64,000 nt of DNA from Acetivibrio cellulolyticus CD2. Lineage in GTDB: Bacteria; Bacillota; Clostridia; Acetivibrionales; Acetivibrionaceae. The translations under genes and the position numbers were made by a program. The DNA lies in assembly GCF_000179595.2 (NCBI RefSeq), contig NZ_JH556653.1:1548930-1612929 (forward strand), read 5' to 3'. Below are positions 44,563 through 54,754 of the stretch, piece after piece. Under the pieces are notes generated by a model. That model saw only the letters and a program-made list of their open reading frames with translations, did not search any database and was not told the origin of the DNA. Each line of letters starts with the position of its first letter. Position 1 is the stretch's first letter.

Positions 44563-45408
44563 CTAAAGAAGCTTCTTAATTGCCTCTGCTGCTTCGTCTA
44601 CATCAATTATATTTGTGGGTAAATCAAACCCTTCATTTTTTAGTTCAAATAGCAGTTCTGTAACCTGAGGTACATCAAGGCCTAATTTTTTTATATCTTC
44701 AACCGCTGAAAAAACTTCTTTCGGTGTACCGTCTTTTACAATTCTGCCTTCGTCAATAACGAGTACCCTATCACCATAGACAGCTTCATCCATATGGTGC
44801 GTTATATGTATAACAGTTATTTTTTCTTCAATATTTAACTTTTTCATAACTGTAAGAACTTCTCTTCTTCCAACAGGATCAAGCATTGAAGTCGCTTCAT
44901 CCAATATAATGCACTTTGGCTTCATTGCTAGAATTCCTGCAATTGCTACTCTTTGTTTTTGTCCTCCTGATAAGTTGTGAGGTGCGGACGTTCGCTGCTC
45001 CTCCAACCCTACAACTTTTAGTGAATCTTCTACTCTAAGTTTTATTTCATCGGACGGTACCCCCAAATTTTCAGGCCCAAAAGCAACATCTTCTTCAACC
45101 GATGTAGCTACTATCTGATTGTCAGGATTTTGGAATACCATTCCCACTGACTGTCTTATGTCCCAAAGCTGCTCATCTTCTGCCGTGTTGAAGTTGTTTA
45201 TATAAACTGTACCTTTTGTTGGCAGAATTAGAGCGTTTGTTAGCCGAGCAAATGTTGATTTACCTGAACCATTTCTCCCAATAACTACAACGAATTTCCC
45301 CTGGTCAACTTTTATATTCAACCCAGAAACAGCTGGTCTGTTTTCAATTTCATCATGACTTTTGTATTTGTAGTCTGCGTCATCAAATCTAATAATCTGT
45401 CTGTCCAT
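44563..45408 (-). CDS. ecfA1: Energy-coupling factor transporter ATPase EcfA1
   Basis: 281 residues. Walker [11 protein letters not shown]-loop [10 protein letters not shown] (the EcfA1 hallmark), signature [10 protein letters not shown], Walker [14 protein letters not shown] and H-loop ITHHM are all present. It works with EcfA2 and EcfT. It directly follows rplQ, as usual in Firmicutes, but then the transcript meets a terminator instead of ecfA2. The start is uncertain: ATG 45408 fits the family, and ATG 45420 is also open; neither has a strong ribosome binding site. Confidence 0.92.
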   Translation of the reverse strand: MDRQIIRFDDADYKYKSHDEIENRPAVSGLNIKVDQGKFVVVIGRNGSGKSTFARLTNALILPTKGTVYINNFNTAEDEQLWDIRQSVGMVFQNPDNQIVATSVEEDVAFGPENLGVPSDEIKLRVEDSLKVVGLEEQRTSAPHNLSGGQKQRVAIAGILAMKPKCIILDEATSMLDPVGRREVLTVMKKLNIEEKITVIHITHHMDEAVYGDRVLVIDEGRIVKDGTPKEVFSAVEDIKKLGLDVPQVTELLFELKNEGFDLPTNIIDVDEAAEAIKKLL

Positions 45409-45484
45409 AAACAATACCATTCCCTAAAATTAAAAGAGGATTAGAGTGGAAAATAAGTCCACCTAATCCCCATAGTTCATTTTC

Positions 45485-46009
45485 TTATACAAACTCTAAT
45501 ATTACAACTTCAGCTCCATCGCCTTTTCTTGGACCTACTTTATAAATTCTAGTATATCCGCCATTTTTATCCTTGTACTTAGGAGCAATTTCATCAAAGA
45601 GCTTATTTGTAAGGCTTATTGTATTACCTTCAGCATCTTTAATTTTGTAGAACCAATTCATAGCTTTTCTTCTTGCATTAAGTCTTGAAGGATTATCTAC
45701 AGCTTTCATATCTGTTTTAATTTCCCTCTCATTAACGAAATAAGCTTTGCCATTTTTAGATGTAACCTTGTTAGTTATTTTTACACCTTTTGGATCTAAT
45801 TTAACAGCACTTACTTTAACTTGTTTTGCTGTAGTATTATCGCACTCTTTAACAGCTAATGCAATAAGCTTTTCAGCAATATTTTTAACTTCCTTGGCTC
45901 TAGCCTCGGTAGTTTCAATTTTACCATTTTCAAAGAGAGACGACACCAAACCCTTGAGCATTGCTTTTCTTTGGTCAGTTGCACGTCCTAATTTTCTTTG
46001 CGCTGGCAT
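45485..46009 (-). CDS. rplQ: 50S ribosomal protein L17, long form
   Basis: 174 residues, against about 115-125 in most bacteria. The core is normal: [22 protein letters not shown] at the start and [18 protein letters not shown] at the end. The extra 50 or so residues form an inserted segment in the middle (about 65-130, [14 protein letters not shown]...ISLTNKLF). L17 sits near the peptide exit tunnel. It follows rpoA by 54 bases, as in all Firmicutes. Confidence 0.95.
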   Translation of the reverse strand: MPAQRKLGRATDQRKAMLKGLVSSLFENGKIETTEARAKEVKNIAEKLIALAVKECDNTTAKQVKVSAVKLDPKGVKITNKVTSKNGKAYFVNEREIKTDMKAVDNPSRLNARRKAMNWFYKIKDAEGNTISLTNKLFDEIAPKYKDKNGGYTRIYKVGPRKGDGAEVVILEFV

Positions 46010-46063
46010 TCTTATACCTCCTTTACAACAAATCTTGTTGGCTTATTTTTGTTAAGCATTTGT

Positions 46064-47011
46064 TTAGTCTTCGCTCGGAGCTAATGCCAAACCTAATGCT
46101 TTGAGCTTGTTGAAAACTTCTTCCAGAGACTTTCTTCCAAGATTTCTAACCTTCATCATGTCTTCTTCAGTCCTGTTTGTGAGGTCTTCAACAGTATTTA
46201 TTCCTGCTCTCTTTAAGCAGTTGTATGATCTAACTGACAAGTCAAGTTCTTCAATTGTCATTTCAAGAACTTTTTCCTTCTTAGTTTCTTCTTTTTCAAC
46301 CATGATTTCAGCGTTCTTAGCGTTATCCGACAAATCTATGAACAGATTCAAATGTTCACTCATTATCTTTGCACCAAGGCTGATTGCCTCATCCGGCTTA
46401 ATACTACCGTTAGTCCATACCTCAAGTGTCAATTTGTCATAGTCTGTTACCTGACCAACACGTGTATTTTCAACAGTATAGTTTACTTTACTTACCGGAG
46501 TATAAATAGAATCAACAGGTATAACACCAATAGGCTGACCTGGATGCTTGTTCTTTTCAGCCGAAACATAGCCGCGTCCTTTATCTAGCGATAACTCCAT
46601 GTAAAGCTTATGATCACCACTTAAGGTTGCTATTTTGTGTTCAGGATTTAGGATTTCAACATCCGCATCTGCTTTAATATCAGCTGCAGTCACTTCTCCC
46701 TCTCCATCAGCATCAATATAAACAACTTTTGGTCCATCTCCATGAAGGTTTAAGGCTAAACCTTTTACATTAAGAATAATCTCTGTCACATCTTCAACTA
46801 CACCAGGTACAGTTGAAAACTCATGTAATACACCGTCTATCTTTATTGAAGTTACAGCTATTCCAGGTAAAGATGAAAGTAAAATCCTTCTTAATGAATT
46901 ACCAAGAGTAATTCCATATCCACGCTCTAAAGGCTCAACTACAAATTTGCCATAAGTGTTATCTTCGCTCGAAATCACACATTCTATTTTAGGCTTTTCA
47001 ATTTCTATCAT
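46064..47011 (-). CDS. rpoA: DNA-directed RNA polymerase subunit alpha
   Basis: 315 residues. The N-terminal assembly domain ([20 protein letters not shown]) and the C-terminal helix-hairpin-helix domain ([22 protein letters not shown], then [11 protein letters not shown]) are complete. It dimerises to nucleate polymerase and contacts UP elements and activators. ATG 47011 follows GGAGG by seven bases. A 155-base spacer (47014-47168) without obvious signals separates it from rpsD. Confidence 0.97.
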   Translation of the reverse strand: MIEIEKPKIECVISSEDNTYGKFVVEPLERGYGITLGNSLRRILLSSLPGIAVTSIKIDGVLHEFSTVPGVVEDVTEIILNVKGLALNLHGDGPKVVYIDADGEGEVTAADIKADADVEILNPEHKIATLSGDHKLYMELSLDKGRGYVSAEKNKHPGQPIGVIPVDSIYTPVSKVNYTVENTRVGQVTDYDKLTLEVWTNGSIKPDEAISLGAKIMSEHLNLFIDLSDNAKNAEIMVEKEETKKEKVLEMTIEELDLSVRSYNCLKRAGINTVEDLTNRTEEDMMKVRNLGRKSLEEVFNKLKALGLALAPSED

Positions 47012-47168
47012 CAAAAACCCTCCTTTTTATAACAAATTTATTTTTTTGAGGGCAACTGATTCAATATTCTTTATCTCTAAACAAACCATATATTGAACTT
47101 CCATCTCTAAATTCAGAATCCTCAGTTGCTGAACCAAGCAAGTACACTTAATACTTATTATCTCTTTA

Positions 47169-47795
47169 TTACTTGGAATATAACTCAACTATAAGGTTTT
47201 CTTTTAAAGGTAAGTCAACATCTTCTCTTGATGGAAGAGCAACTATTTTACTTGTAAGATTTTCAGCATCAAGTTCAAGCCACTTTGGAACAGCTTTTCC
47301 TGATGTGATATCTGCAATTGCCTTTATCTTTGGAGATGATTTGCTCTTTTCAACTACAGCTATAGCATCACCCAATTTTGTCAAATAAGATGGTATATTA
47401 ACCTTCTTACCATTTACAGTGAAATGGCCATGTCTAACTAATTGTCTTGCTTCAGGTCTTGATGTAGCAAGTCCTAATCTATATACCACGTTATCAAGTC
47501 TTAATTCTAGGAGTTGGAGAAGGTTATCACCAGTAACTCCCTTTTTACTAACTGCCATTTCAAAATACTTTCTGAACTGGCCTTCAAGAACACCATAATA
47601 TCTTCTTGCCTTTTGTTTTTCACGAAGCTGTATACCATATTCTGATAACTTCTTCCTGCCTTGTCCATGCTGTCCAGGAGCATAACCCCTTCTTGAAACC
47701 GAACATTTATTTGTATAGCATCTTTCCCCTTTTAAGAAAAGCTTTTCGCCTTCCCTACGGCAAAGTCTGCAAGATGCGTCGGTATATCTTGCCAT
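47169..47795 (-). CDS. rpsD: 30S ribosomal protein S4, zinc-binding form
   Basis: 208 residues. Four cysteines near the start (CRLC...CYTNKC) mark the C+ zinc-binding version. The S4 RNA-binding domain ([20 protein letters not shown], then [16 protein letters not shown]) is complete. S4 nucleates 16S rRNA assembly and in many Firmicutes represses its own gene. Here it is embedded in the rpsM-rpsK-rpsD-rpoA-rplQ run. Confidence 0.97.
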   Translation of the reverse strand: MARYTDASCRLCRREGEKLFLKGERCYTNKCSVSRRGYAPGQHGQGRKKLSEYGIQLREKQKARRYYGVLEGQFRKYFEMAVSKKGVTGDNLLQLLELRLDNVVYRLGLATSRPEARQLVRHGHFTVNGKKVNIPSYLTKLGDAIAVVEKSKSSPKIKAIADITSGKAVPKWLELDAENLTSKIVALPSREDVDLPLKENLIVELYSK

Positions 47796-47885
47796 TTATT
47801 TTTACACCTCCAACGAGTTTTAATTTGTAGATACAAATTTTTCTCTACTAAATAATTACTATTATTTTGAGATTAATGTAATATA

Positions 47886-48293
47886 TTACACTCTTCTTCT
47901 TTTTGGTGGTCTGCAACCATTATGAGGGATTGGAGTAACATCCTTTATAAGACTTACTTCAAGACCTGCAGCTTGCAGAGCCCTAATTGCAGCTTCTCTA
48001 CCTGAACCTGGTCCTTTAACGTAAACTTCAACTGTTTTTAAACCATGTTCCATAGCGGCTTTAGCTGCTGTCTCAGCAGCCATCTGTGCTGCAAATGGTG
48101 TACTCTTTCTTGATCCCCTGAAACCAAGAGCTCCTGCGCTTGACCATGAAAGTGCATTTCCCGATACATCGGTTAACGTAACAATTGTATTATTAAAAGT
48201 GGAGCGGATATGTGCAGCGCCACGCTCAATATTTTTACGTTCTTTTCTTTTTCTAGTGGGTCTTTTACCACTAGCTGCTGTTTTAGTTGCCAT
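47886..48293 (-). CDS. rpsK: 30S ribosomal protein S11
   Basis: 135 residues. The basic lead [16 protein letters not shown], the [22 protein letters not shown] core and the tail [18 protein letters not shown] are all standard. S11 lies on the platform of the small subunit near the mRNA exit. Twenty-one bases separate it from rpsM. Confidence 0.97.
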   Translation of the reverse strand: MATKTAASGKRPTRKRKERKNIERGAAHIRSTFNNTIVTLTDVSGNALSWSSAGALGFRGSRKSTPFAAQMAAETAAKAAMEHGLKTVEVYVKGPGSGREAAIRALQAAGLEVSLIKDVTPIPHNGCRPPKRRRV

Positions 48294-48314
48294 TAAATCG
48301 CCAACCTCCTTTTA

Positions 48315-48686
48315 CTATTTCTTTCTTTGAGCTCCAACAGTTCTCTTTGGACCTTTTCTTGTTCTTGCATTTGTCTTTGTTCTCTGACCTCTACATGGCA
48401 GACCCATTCTGTGTCTTCTACCTCTGTAGCAGCCAACTTCCATCAATCTCTTGATGTTAAGTGACACTTCTCTTCTCAAGTCACCTTCAACTTTATATTC
48501 CTTATCAATACATTCTCTGAGTTTGCTTATTTCATCATCAGTTAAATCTCTGACTCTTGTGTCAGGATTAACACCAGTTTTCTCCAATATCTGGTTTGAC
48601 AATGTTCTGCCAATTCCAAAGATATAGGTTAATCCAATTTCTACCCTTTTTTCTCTGGGTAAGTCGACTCCGGCAATACGTGCCAT
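48315..48686 (-). CDS. rpsM: 30S ribosomal protein S13
   Basis: 123 residues. The start [21 protein letters not shown], the helix-hairpin-helix, and the basic tail ([20 protein letters not shown]) are intact. S13 bridges the subunits and touches the P-site tRNA. The 250-base spacer between rpmJ and this gene is unusually long for the operon and carries two hairpins. Confidence 0.97.
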   Translation of the reverse strand: MARIAGVDLPREKRVEIGLTYIFGIGRTLSNQILEKTGVNPDTRVRDLTDDEISKLRECIDKEYKVEGDLRREVSLNIKRLMEVGCYRGRRHRMGLPCRGQRTKTNARTRKGPKRTVGAQRKK

Positions 48687-48781
48687 CTTTCTTTACACCT
48701 CCATAAAAATTCCGTAAAATAACTACTTATGCAAAACAGTCTGTAATTTTAAAATTAAATATATTAAATGAACAATCCAGG

Positions 48782-48830
48782 GCATAAATAAACTTCCTCT
48801 GTCAGATTGGCAAAGAAACATTATTTATGC
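48782..48830. repeat. Inverted repeat in the rpmJ-rpsM spacer (first)
   Basis: GCATAAATAA (48782-48791) is exactly complementary to TTATTTATGC (48821-48830) across a 29-base loop. It has no T run, so it is not an evident terminator. Confidence 0.55.
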
Positions 48831-48862
48831 AGCCGCCCCCGTATGTTATTTTTAATCTATCT

Positions 48863-48930
48863 GATGACAGTTGACAAAAGACAGTCTATATATATTTAAC
48901 GATAAGTACTGTCCATTGTCAACTGTCATC
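48863..48930. repeat. 68-bp palindromic element in the rpmJ-rpsM spacer (second)
   Basis: Two 23-base arms (48863-48885 and 48908-48930) are complementary at 21 positions, the outer 15 (GATGACAGTTGACAA) perfectly. The loop is AT-rich. Each arm contains TTGACA; on the leftward strand it stands 17 bases from a TTAAAT, so it may carry a promoter within the ribosomal operon. The form suggests a palindromic repeat or MITE. Confidence 0.6.
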
Positions 48931-48938
48931 TGAAATAT

Positions 48939-49052
48939 TTAACCTTGTCTTTGCTTATGCTTAGGATTTTGACAGATAACCATTACTCTGCCTTTCCTTC
49001 TGATTATTTTGCATTTTTCACAAATAACTTTAACAGATGGTTTTACTTTCAT
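48939..49052 (-). CDS. rpmJ: 50S ribosomal protein L36
   Basis: 37 residues, running from [15 protein letters not shown] to NPKHKQRQG. The four zinc ligands (Cys11, Cys14, Cys27, His32) of the C+ form are present. GGAGG precedes the ATG at 49052. Its place between infA and rpsM is the standard one. Confidence 0.96.
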   Translation of the reverse strand: MKVKPSVKVICEKCKIIRRKGRVMVICQNPKHKQRQG

Positions 49053-49069
49053 GTTTAATCCTCCTTCTA

Positions 49070-49288
49070 CTACTTTGCTCTCCAAGTTATTCTACCTCGG
49101 GTCAAATCATAAGGAGATAACTCAAGTGTAACCTTATCTCCCGGCAGAATCCTGATAAAATTCATCCTCAACTTTCCTGATATGTGGGCAAGAATTTTGT
49201 GCCCATTATCAAGCTCTACCTCAAACATCGCATTTGGCAATGCTTCTACAACTTTACCTTCAACTTCAATAACATCTTCCTTTGACAA
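49070..49288 (-). CDS. infA: Translation initiation factor IF-1
   Basis: 72 residues, the exact family length, with an OB fold: [38 protein letters not shown] and [13 protein letters not shown]-1 occupies the A site during initiation. The start is a TTG at 49288, nine bases after GGAGGG. Confidence 0.97.
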   Translation of the reverse strand: MSKEDVIEVEGKVVEALPNAMFEVELDNGHKILAHISGKLRMNFIRILPGDKVTLELSPYDLTRGRITWRAK

Positions 49289-49343
49289 GACTCAAATCCC
49301 TCCTTACCTGCTTTGAAACCCATTTCTTTTAGCTAGATTATAC

Positions 49344-49619
49344 TTATTCCTCTTTTGCCTCACCGAATTCCGATAAAGCCTTTCGTATCTCAGAGTTAGA
49401 AACTCTAACTTTCTTCTCCAGCTTATCACCTAACGGTATAATAACTTCCCCGGTAATCTTTAAATGCTTTACTTTCTTTCTTTTAGCATTTTCAATTCTT
49501 CTAAGGTCTCCGTCTGATATCATCACATAAAATTCATCTATAATATCAATTACAATAAATTTTTTCCCTTCATCCCTGCCAGCCTTTGAATAAACCACTT
49601 GCCCAAGGGTTAAGTTCAT
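49344..49619 (-). CDS. KOW-domain RNA-binding protein (L14e/L6e/L27e-like)
   Basis: 91 residues. The KOW-like opening LTLGQVVYSKAGRDEGKKFIVIDI resembles archaeal/eukaryotic L14e-type ribosomal proteins. This small protein is found between map and infA in clostridia and may bind RNA or ribosomes; no function is established. Spacing to both neighbours is short (31 and 55 bases), so it is part of the operon. Confidence 0.85.
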   Translation of the reverse strand: MNLTLGQVVYSKAGRDEGKKFIVIDIIDEFYVMISDGDLRRIENAKRKKVKHLKITGEVIIPLGDKLEKKVRVSNSEIRKALSEFGEAKEE

Positions 49620-49650
49620 TTAGTTTCACCTCTGTTTATTGCCTGGATCC

Positions 49651-50421
49651 TTAGTCCAATATTGTCAATATAACCGGCTCATTCTCCGTCACAGCTATTG
49701 TATTTTCATAGTGGGCCGAAAGCATACCGTCTGCAGTTACAACCGTCCATTTATTTTTGAGAAGCTCAACTCTGTAAGTACCTTCATTAACCATCGGTTC
49801 GACAGCTAGTGTCATACCATGTTGTAACCTTGGACCTCTTTCCCTGCTACGGTAATTTGGTATCTGAGGCTCTTCGTGCATTTCCCTGCCAATACCATGC
49901 CCTACATATTCCCGGACAACAGTGTATCCATTGGAAGCTATGTAGTCCTCTATAGCAGAAGATATATCAATTATTCTGTTTCCCTCTACTGCATTTTTTA
50001 TCCCCTCAAAGAAGCTTTGTTTTGTTGCTTCAATAAGCTTTTCAGCTTCAGGAGATATTTTACCTACAGCAAAGGTCCTTGCAGCATCACCATGAAATCC
50101 GTTTAAATATGCACCGATATCAATACTTATAATATCGCCATCTTTTAATTCCCTTAAACCTGGAATCCCATGTACAACTTCATTATTTACTGAAGCGCAT
50201 ATACTTGAAGGATAGTCTATTCCACCTGGGTACGGACACTTGTAACCTTTAAAAGAAGGTATTGCACCACTTTTTCTGATGACTTCTTCTACAATCCTAT
50301 CCAGTTCTAAAGTCGTAACACCAGGCTTTATAGACTCTTCAACTTTCTTATGAGCAAGCGCTACAACTTCCCCAGCCTTTCTCATAAGATCCAACTCATT
50401 TTTTGTTTTTATCGATATCAT
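49651..50421 (-). CDS. map: Methionine aminopeptidase, type I
   Basis: 256 residues. The metal ligands fit the family: Asp residues in SIDIGAYLNGFHGDAARTF, His in YVGHGIGREMHEEP, Glu in AVEPMVNEG and a final Glu in ENTIAVTE. It removes initiator methionine from new proteins. Its ATG directly follows the adk stop codon without a gap, indicating coupled translation. Confidence 0.96.
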   Translation of the reverse strand: MISIKTKNELDLMRKAGEVVALAHKKVEESIKPGVTTLELDRIVEEVIRKSGAIPSFKGYKCPYPGGIDYPSSICASVNNEVVHGIPGLRELKDGDIISIDIGAYLNGFHGDAARTFAVGKISPEAEKLIEATKQSFFEGIKNAVEGNRIIDISSAIEDYIASNGYTVVREYVGHGIGREMHEEPQIPNYRSRERGPRLQHGMTLAVEPMVNEGTYRVELLKNKWTVVTADGMLSAHYENTIAVTENEPVILTILD

Positions 50422-51069
50422 TTACATTCCACCTAAAGCTTTTTTTACACAGCTCGTAGTATCATCGATATTATCTTGTCCTTCAACAGTGACAAGCTTG
50501 TTATCTTTCTCATAATACTCAATAAGAGGTTCAGTTTGCTTATGATAAGTTGAAAGTCTCTGAAGTACAGTTTCTTCCCTGTCATCTTCTCTTTGAATAA
50601 CAACTTCACCACAATTTTTACAAACATTTCCCTCTGCTGGTGGATTGAAAACTACATGGTAGCTCATTCCACACTTTGTACATACTCTACGGCCGCCCAT
50701 CCTTGTGATTATTTCACTATCCGGAACTTCGATATTCAATACTACGTCCAAGGTAGCTCCCATTTCATTAAGGATTTCATCAAGCTTCTCCGCCTGATAA
50801 ACCGTCCTAGGAAAGCCGTCAAGTATAAAACCCTTTTCGCAGTCAGACTGTTTCAGTCTGTCGCTTACTATATCAATTGTAACTTCATCAGGTACAAGTA
50901 ATCCCTTATCAATATATTCTTTGGCTTTCTTTCCAAGTTCAGTGCCATTCTTTATATTGCTTCTGAATATATCTCCTGTAGATATATGAGGTATCTTATA
51001 CCACTCTGAAATATTTACTGCCTGTGTCCCCTTACCTGAACCGGGGGCACCTAATAGTACAACTTTCAT
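50422..51069 (-). CDS. adk: Adenylate kinase, zinc-binding form
   Basis: 215 residues. The P-loop GAPGSGKGTQ, the DGFPRTVYQAEKLD segment and a zinc-type lid with Cys pairs (CTKC and CKNC) are visible. It interconverts AMP, ADP and ATP. Start at ATG 51069, six bases after GGAGG; the frame continues upstream without support. It follows secY, the normal order. Confidence 0.96.
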   Translation of the reverse strand: MKVVLLGAPGSGKGTQAVNISEWYKIPHISTGDIFRSNIKNGTELGKKAKEYIDKGLLVPDEVTIDIVSDRLKQSDCEKGFILDGFPRTVYQAEKLDEILNEMGATLDVVLNIEVPDSEIITRMGGRRVCTKCGMSYHVVFNPPAEGNVCKNCGEVVIQREDDREETVLQRLSTYHKQTEPLIEYYEKDNKLVTVEGQDNIDDTTSCVKKALGGM

Positions 51070-51191
51070 CTCTTGCCTCCAAAATACGCAAATCACAAAG
51101 ATCTATATAGTACTTTTGCAAAACATTATATTCATTTCTGACAAATGTTTTACAAATGTACTTTTTTTGTGGTCTGTATGTCTACATAATC

Positions 51192-52481
51192 TTACTCTAA
51201 AAATCCTTTATAGTGTCTCATCAACATCTGTGATTCAATCTGTTTAACAGTATCTAATGCAACACCAACAAGGATCAAAACGCTGGTTCCAGAAAACCAA
51301 ACGTTATCAATATGAGTTATAGCCCCAACTACAGATGGGAAAATCTGAATCACCGCAAGGAATAATGCTGAGAACCATGTAATTCTATTTAAAACTTTAG
51401 TAATGTAATCTGATGTAGGCTTACCAGGTCTTATTCCAGGTATAAATCCACCGTTCTTCTTCATATTGTTTGCAAGTTCAACAGGATTGAACTGGATATA
51501 CGTATAGAAGAATGTAAAGAACATTATCAATAAACCAGACAATATTGATATTTCAATATGGCTTTGCATATTTCTAAAATATTTCACAATCCAATTTTCC
51601 GAGGTTGGTGCAAAGAACCCAACCAATGTTGATGGTAATGCAACAAAAGACATAGCAAATATGATCGGAATAACGCCGGCAAGATTAACCTTGATAGGTA
51701 TGTGTGTACTCTGTCCGCCGTACATCTTTCTACCTACAACTCTCTTTGCATACTGTACTGGTATTCTTCTTTCAGCCTGTTGTATCCAAACAACTAAAGC
51801 TATTATAAGTAAGAACACGAAAAGTACAGCTGCGAGTCCAAGAACTCCAAGAATTCCGGTTCCACCAAACTTACCCATTTTAAAGTTACTCCATAGTGCC
51901 CAAGCACCTTGAGGCGCCCTGGAAACAATACCACCAAAAATCAAAAGCGAAATACCATTTCCTATGCCATACTCGGTTAACTGTTCTCCTAGCCACATCA
52001 GGAACGCAGTACCTGCAGTGAAAGACAATGTAATAGTGGCAAATGCAAACACTCCTGGGTTTGAAACTGCGCCTCTGAGTCCAAAATATAGTCCAGTTGC
52101 TTGCAAGAAAGCTAAAACAACTGTTCCATACCTAATATATCTACCTATAATCTTTCTGCCTTCTTCGCCTTCCTTAGCAAGTTGTTCAAGTTTCGGAATT
52201 GCTACGGTTAAAAGCTGCATAATGATCGAAGAGTTTACATATGGTGTTATGCTCATCGCAAATATTGTGGCATTTGAAAATGCACCGCCCGAGACTATAT
52301 CGAAGAAGCCGAATATTGTTCCAGTACCAGCTAATTCTTTAAGTTTTGATGCAATCATTCCAGGTACAGGTACGTGAGAACCTAACCTGAATATAATAAG
52401 TATAACCAAACTTATAAGCATTTTTCTTCTTAAATCGGGAATTTTAAAGGCATTTTTTATAGTTTCAAGCATTCCACCCAT
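51192..52481 (-). CDS. secY: Protein translocase subunit SecY
   Basis: 429 residues with ten transmembrane helices. Typical segments are FKIPDLRRK at the start, GIGNGISLLIFGGI, RRIPVQYAKRVVG and GTSVLILVGVALDT near the end. It forms the export channel used by the many secreted proteins in this window. ATG 52481 follows GAGGTGA by six bases; ATG 52472 is possible. One base separates it from rplO. Confidence 0.96.
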   Translation of the reverse strand: MGGMLETIKNAFKIPDLRRKMLISLVILIIFRLGSHVPVPGMIASKLKELAGTGTIFGFFDIVSGGAFSNATIFAMSITPYVNSSIIMQLLTVAIPKLEQLAKEGEEGRKIIGRYIRYGTVVLAFLQATGLYFGLRGAVSNPGVFAFATITLSFTAGTAFLMWLGEQLTEYGIGNGISLLIFGGIVSRAPQGAWALWSNFKMGKFGGTGILGVLGLAAVLFVFLLIIALVVWIQQAERRIPVQYAKRVVGRKMYGGQSTHIPIKVNLAGVIPIIFAMSFVALPSTLVGFFAPTSENWIVKYFRNMQSHIEISILSGLLIMFFTFFYTYIQFNPVELANNMKKNGGFIPGIRPGKPTSDYITKVLNRITWFSALFLAVIQIFPSVVGAITHIDNVWFSGTSVLILVGVALDTVKQIESQMLMRHYKGFLE

Positions 52482-52482
52482 A

Positions 52483-52926
52483 TTATATCACCTCGGCCTT
52501 TCCTCCCGCAGCCTCAATTTTCTCTGAAGCCGTCTTCGTAAATCTTGCTGCTTTAACTGTAAGTTTCTTACTAAGCTCGCCATTTCCTAAGATTGCAACT
52601 CCATCAACGACTTTCTTTACAAGTCCTTTTTCAATTAATACTTCAGGTGTTATAACTGTACCGTTTTCGAAAGCATTTAGATCTGATACATTTACCTCAG
52701 CATATACTTTCGCAAACAACTTATTGTTAAATCCTCTCTTTGGAATTCTTCTATAGAGAGGCATCTGTCCACCTTCGAAACCAGGTCTTACCCCACCACC
52801 TGCACGTGCATTTTGTCCTTTATGACCTTTGCCTGCAGTTTTTCCATTACCTGTACCGACACCTCTGCCTTTTCTTTTAGGAGCTTTTGATGAACCTGGT
52901 GCAGGCTGTAATTCAAACAACTTCAT
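52483..52926 (-). CDS. rplO: 50S ribosomal protein L15
   Basis: 147 residues. The glycine/lysine-rich start ([21 protein letters not shown]) and the [19 protein letters not shown] segment are typical. L15 helps late assembly of the large subunit. It is followed after one base by secY, the usual arrangement. Confidence 0.97.
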   Translation of the reverse strand: MKLFELQPAPGSSKAPKRKGRGVGTGNGKTAGKGHKGQNARAGGGVRPGFEGGQMPLYRRIPKRGFNNKLFAKVYAEVNVSDLNAFENGTVITPEVLIEKGLVKKVVDGVAILGNGELSKKLTVKAARFTKTASEKIEAAGGKAEVI

Positions 52927-52942
52927 GGATTACACCTCCTTT

Positions 52943-53122
52943 TTAAACTTCTTCTACTGATAAAACATGTTCTACTTTTTTTATCATTCCTCTAATTTGT
53001 TCATTGTCCTGTTGCTCAACTACGGATCTTATCTTTCTCAATCCTAAAGCTTTCACAGTAGCTAACTGACCATCTTTAAGTTTATTGGTACTCTTTACCA
53101 AAGTAATTTTAAGCTTAGCCAC
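52943..53122 (-). CDS. rpmD: 50S ribosomal protein L30
   Basis: 59 residues, running from [20 protein letters not shown] to [10 protein letters not shown], with the family segment [20 protein letters not shown]. The start is a GTG at 53122, seven bases after GGAGGG. It fits exactly between rpsE and rplO. Confidence 0.95.
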   Translation of the reverse strand: MAKLKITLVKSTNKLKDGQLATVKALGLRKIRSVVEQQDNEQIRGMIKKVEHVLSVEEV

Positions 53123-53134
53123 TAGAGTTCCCTC

Positions 53135-53635
53135 CTAACCTAATACTTCTTCTACAGTTTTATTTCTGAGTTTAGCCACTTCTTCTACTGTCTTCAAACG
53201 TGAAAGTCCTTCAATAGTAGCGTGAACCATATTTATAGGATTATTTGATCCTAAAGACTTTGTCCTTATATCACGAATCCCTGTGAGTTCAAGAACCGCT
53301 CTTACAGGTCCACCAGCTATAACTCCAGTACCTTCTCCTGCTGGCTTAATTAATACTTTACCAGCACCATATTCTCCAGTTACCTCGTGTGGAATTGTTG
53401 ACTCAACTAAAGGCACTTTTATTAGATTCTTCTTAGCATCTTCTATACCTTTTCTGATAGCATCAGGTATTTCAGCAGCTTTACCCATTCCAGCGCCTAC
53501 ATGCCCGTTTTCGTCACCAACAACAACCAAAGCACTGAAACGGAAGTTTCTACCACCCTTAACAACCTTGGTAACACGACCGATGTTTACTACTTTTTCT
53601 TTTAACTCCAATACACTGGCATCAATACGTTGCAA
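53135..53635 (-). CDS. rpsE: 30S ribosomal protein S5
   Basis: 166 residues. The double-stranded RNA-binding part ([21 protein letters not shown]) and the [17 protein letters not shown] and [11 protein letters not shown] segments are standard. S5 supports decoding fidelity and mRNA unwinding. Twelve bases separate it from rpmD. Confidence 0.97.
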   Translation of the reverse strand: MQRIDASVLELKEKVVNIGRVTKVVKGGRNFRFSALVVVGDENGHVGAGMGKAAEIPDAIRKGIEDAKKNLIKVPLVESTIPHEVTGEYGAGKVLIKPAGEGTGVIAGGPVRAVLELTGIRDIRTKSLGSNNPINMVHATIEGLSRLKTVEEVAKLRNKTVEEVLG

Positions 53636-53653
53636 TTGTTCTCCCTCCTTCTA

Positions 53654-54022
53654 CTAAAACTCTAAGCCTGCTTCTCTAGCAGCTTCTGCTAATTCTTTTA
53701 CACGTCCGTGGTATATATAACCGCCTCTATCAAACACGACTTTCTTAATTCCGCTATTTAAAGCTTTAGTAGCTACCAACTTACCAACTTCTTTGGCTGC
53801 ATCCTTATTTCCACAAAAGCTAAGTTTACCTTTAATTTCTTTGTCCAGCGTTGAAGCTGATACAAGAGTCTTTCCTGTGGAATCATCTATAATCTGAGCG
53901 TACATATTGCTTAAACTTCTAAATACGTTCAAACGTGGACGTTCAGTAGTTCCAACTACCTTTTTACGTACTCTTGCGTGCTTTCTAACTCTAGCTATAT
54001 TAGAACCAGGTTTTGTTATCAT
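53654..54022 (-). CDS. rplR: 50S ribosomal protein L18
   Basis: 122 residues, with [18 protein letters not shown] and the C-terminal [24 protein letters not shown]18 binds 5S rRNA together with L5. Its N-terminal basic tail is normal. Confidence 0.97.
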   Translation of the reverse strand: MITKPGSNIARVRKHARVRKKVVGTTERPRLNVFRSLSNMYAQIIDDSTGKTLVSASTLDKEIKGKLSFCGNKDAAKEVGKLVATKALNSGIKKVVFDRGGYIYHGRVKELAEAAREAGLEF

Positions 54023-54038
54023 TTAGTCTCACTCCTTT

Positions 54039-54587
54039 TTACTTCTTACCCTTACCGCCGGTTTTACCCTCTTTGCGTCTGATAATTTCAGTTTCGTACT
54101 TGATACCCTTACCCTTATATGGTTCAGGCTCTCTCTTGCTTCTTATTTTAGCAGCAAATTCGCCCACTACCTGTTTGTCTATACCTTTAACAATAATCTT
54201 GTTTTGAGCAGGTACATCAACAGTTATTCCTGCAGGTTCTTCCATTTCAACAGGATGGGAGTATCCTAAAGTAAGAACTAATTTCTTTCCTTGCTTTTGT
54301 GCTCTGTATCCAACACCGTTTATATCCAATGCTTTTTCAAAACCTTGAGTTACTCCAGTAACCATGTTGTTTATTAAAGACCTTGTTAAACCGTGAAGAG
54401 CTCTATGTTGTTTTTCATCGGATGGTCTTTCAACTAATATCTTACCATTTTCAATCTTAATTGTCATATCTTTATGAAATTCTTTTTCTAAAGTTCCTTT
54501 TGCCCCTTTAACAGTCAAAGTATTATCTTTAAGCTTTACATCTACTCCGGCTGGTATAGTTACGGGCATTCTGCCAATTCTTGACAT
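54039..54587 (-). CDS. rplF: 50S ribosomal protein L6
   Basis: 182 residues. The start [20 protein letters not shown] and the C-terminal signature [21 protein letters not shown] are complete. L6 lies near the factor-binding site. The 167-base gap before it (54588-54754) is longer than its neighbours' and holds only a short GAGTTCCGA/TCGGAAACTC hairpin. Confidence 0.97.
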   Translation of the reverse strand: MSRIGRMPVTIPAGVDVKLKDNTLTVKGAKGTLEKEFHKDMTIKIENGKILVERPSDEKQHRALHGLTRSLINNMVTGVTQGFEKALDINGVGYRAQKQGKKLVLTLGYSHPVEMEEPAGITVDVPAQNKIIVKGIDKQVVGEFAAKIRSKREPEPYKGKGIKYETEIIRRKEGKTGGKGKK

Positions 54588-54754
54588 CTTTTTGCCTCCT
54601 GTTCTTAATATTGAGAGTTCCGAATCTTATCGGAAACTCTTTTCAGAATCTAATATTCCTTTAGATACTCAACTGTAAAGATAAATTTACGATTTGCTAT
54701 TCAAGTCAAACAGCATCTCATCAAATTTATCTAATTTACATTTGGGTATCAATA

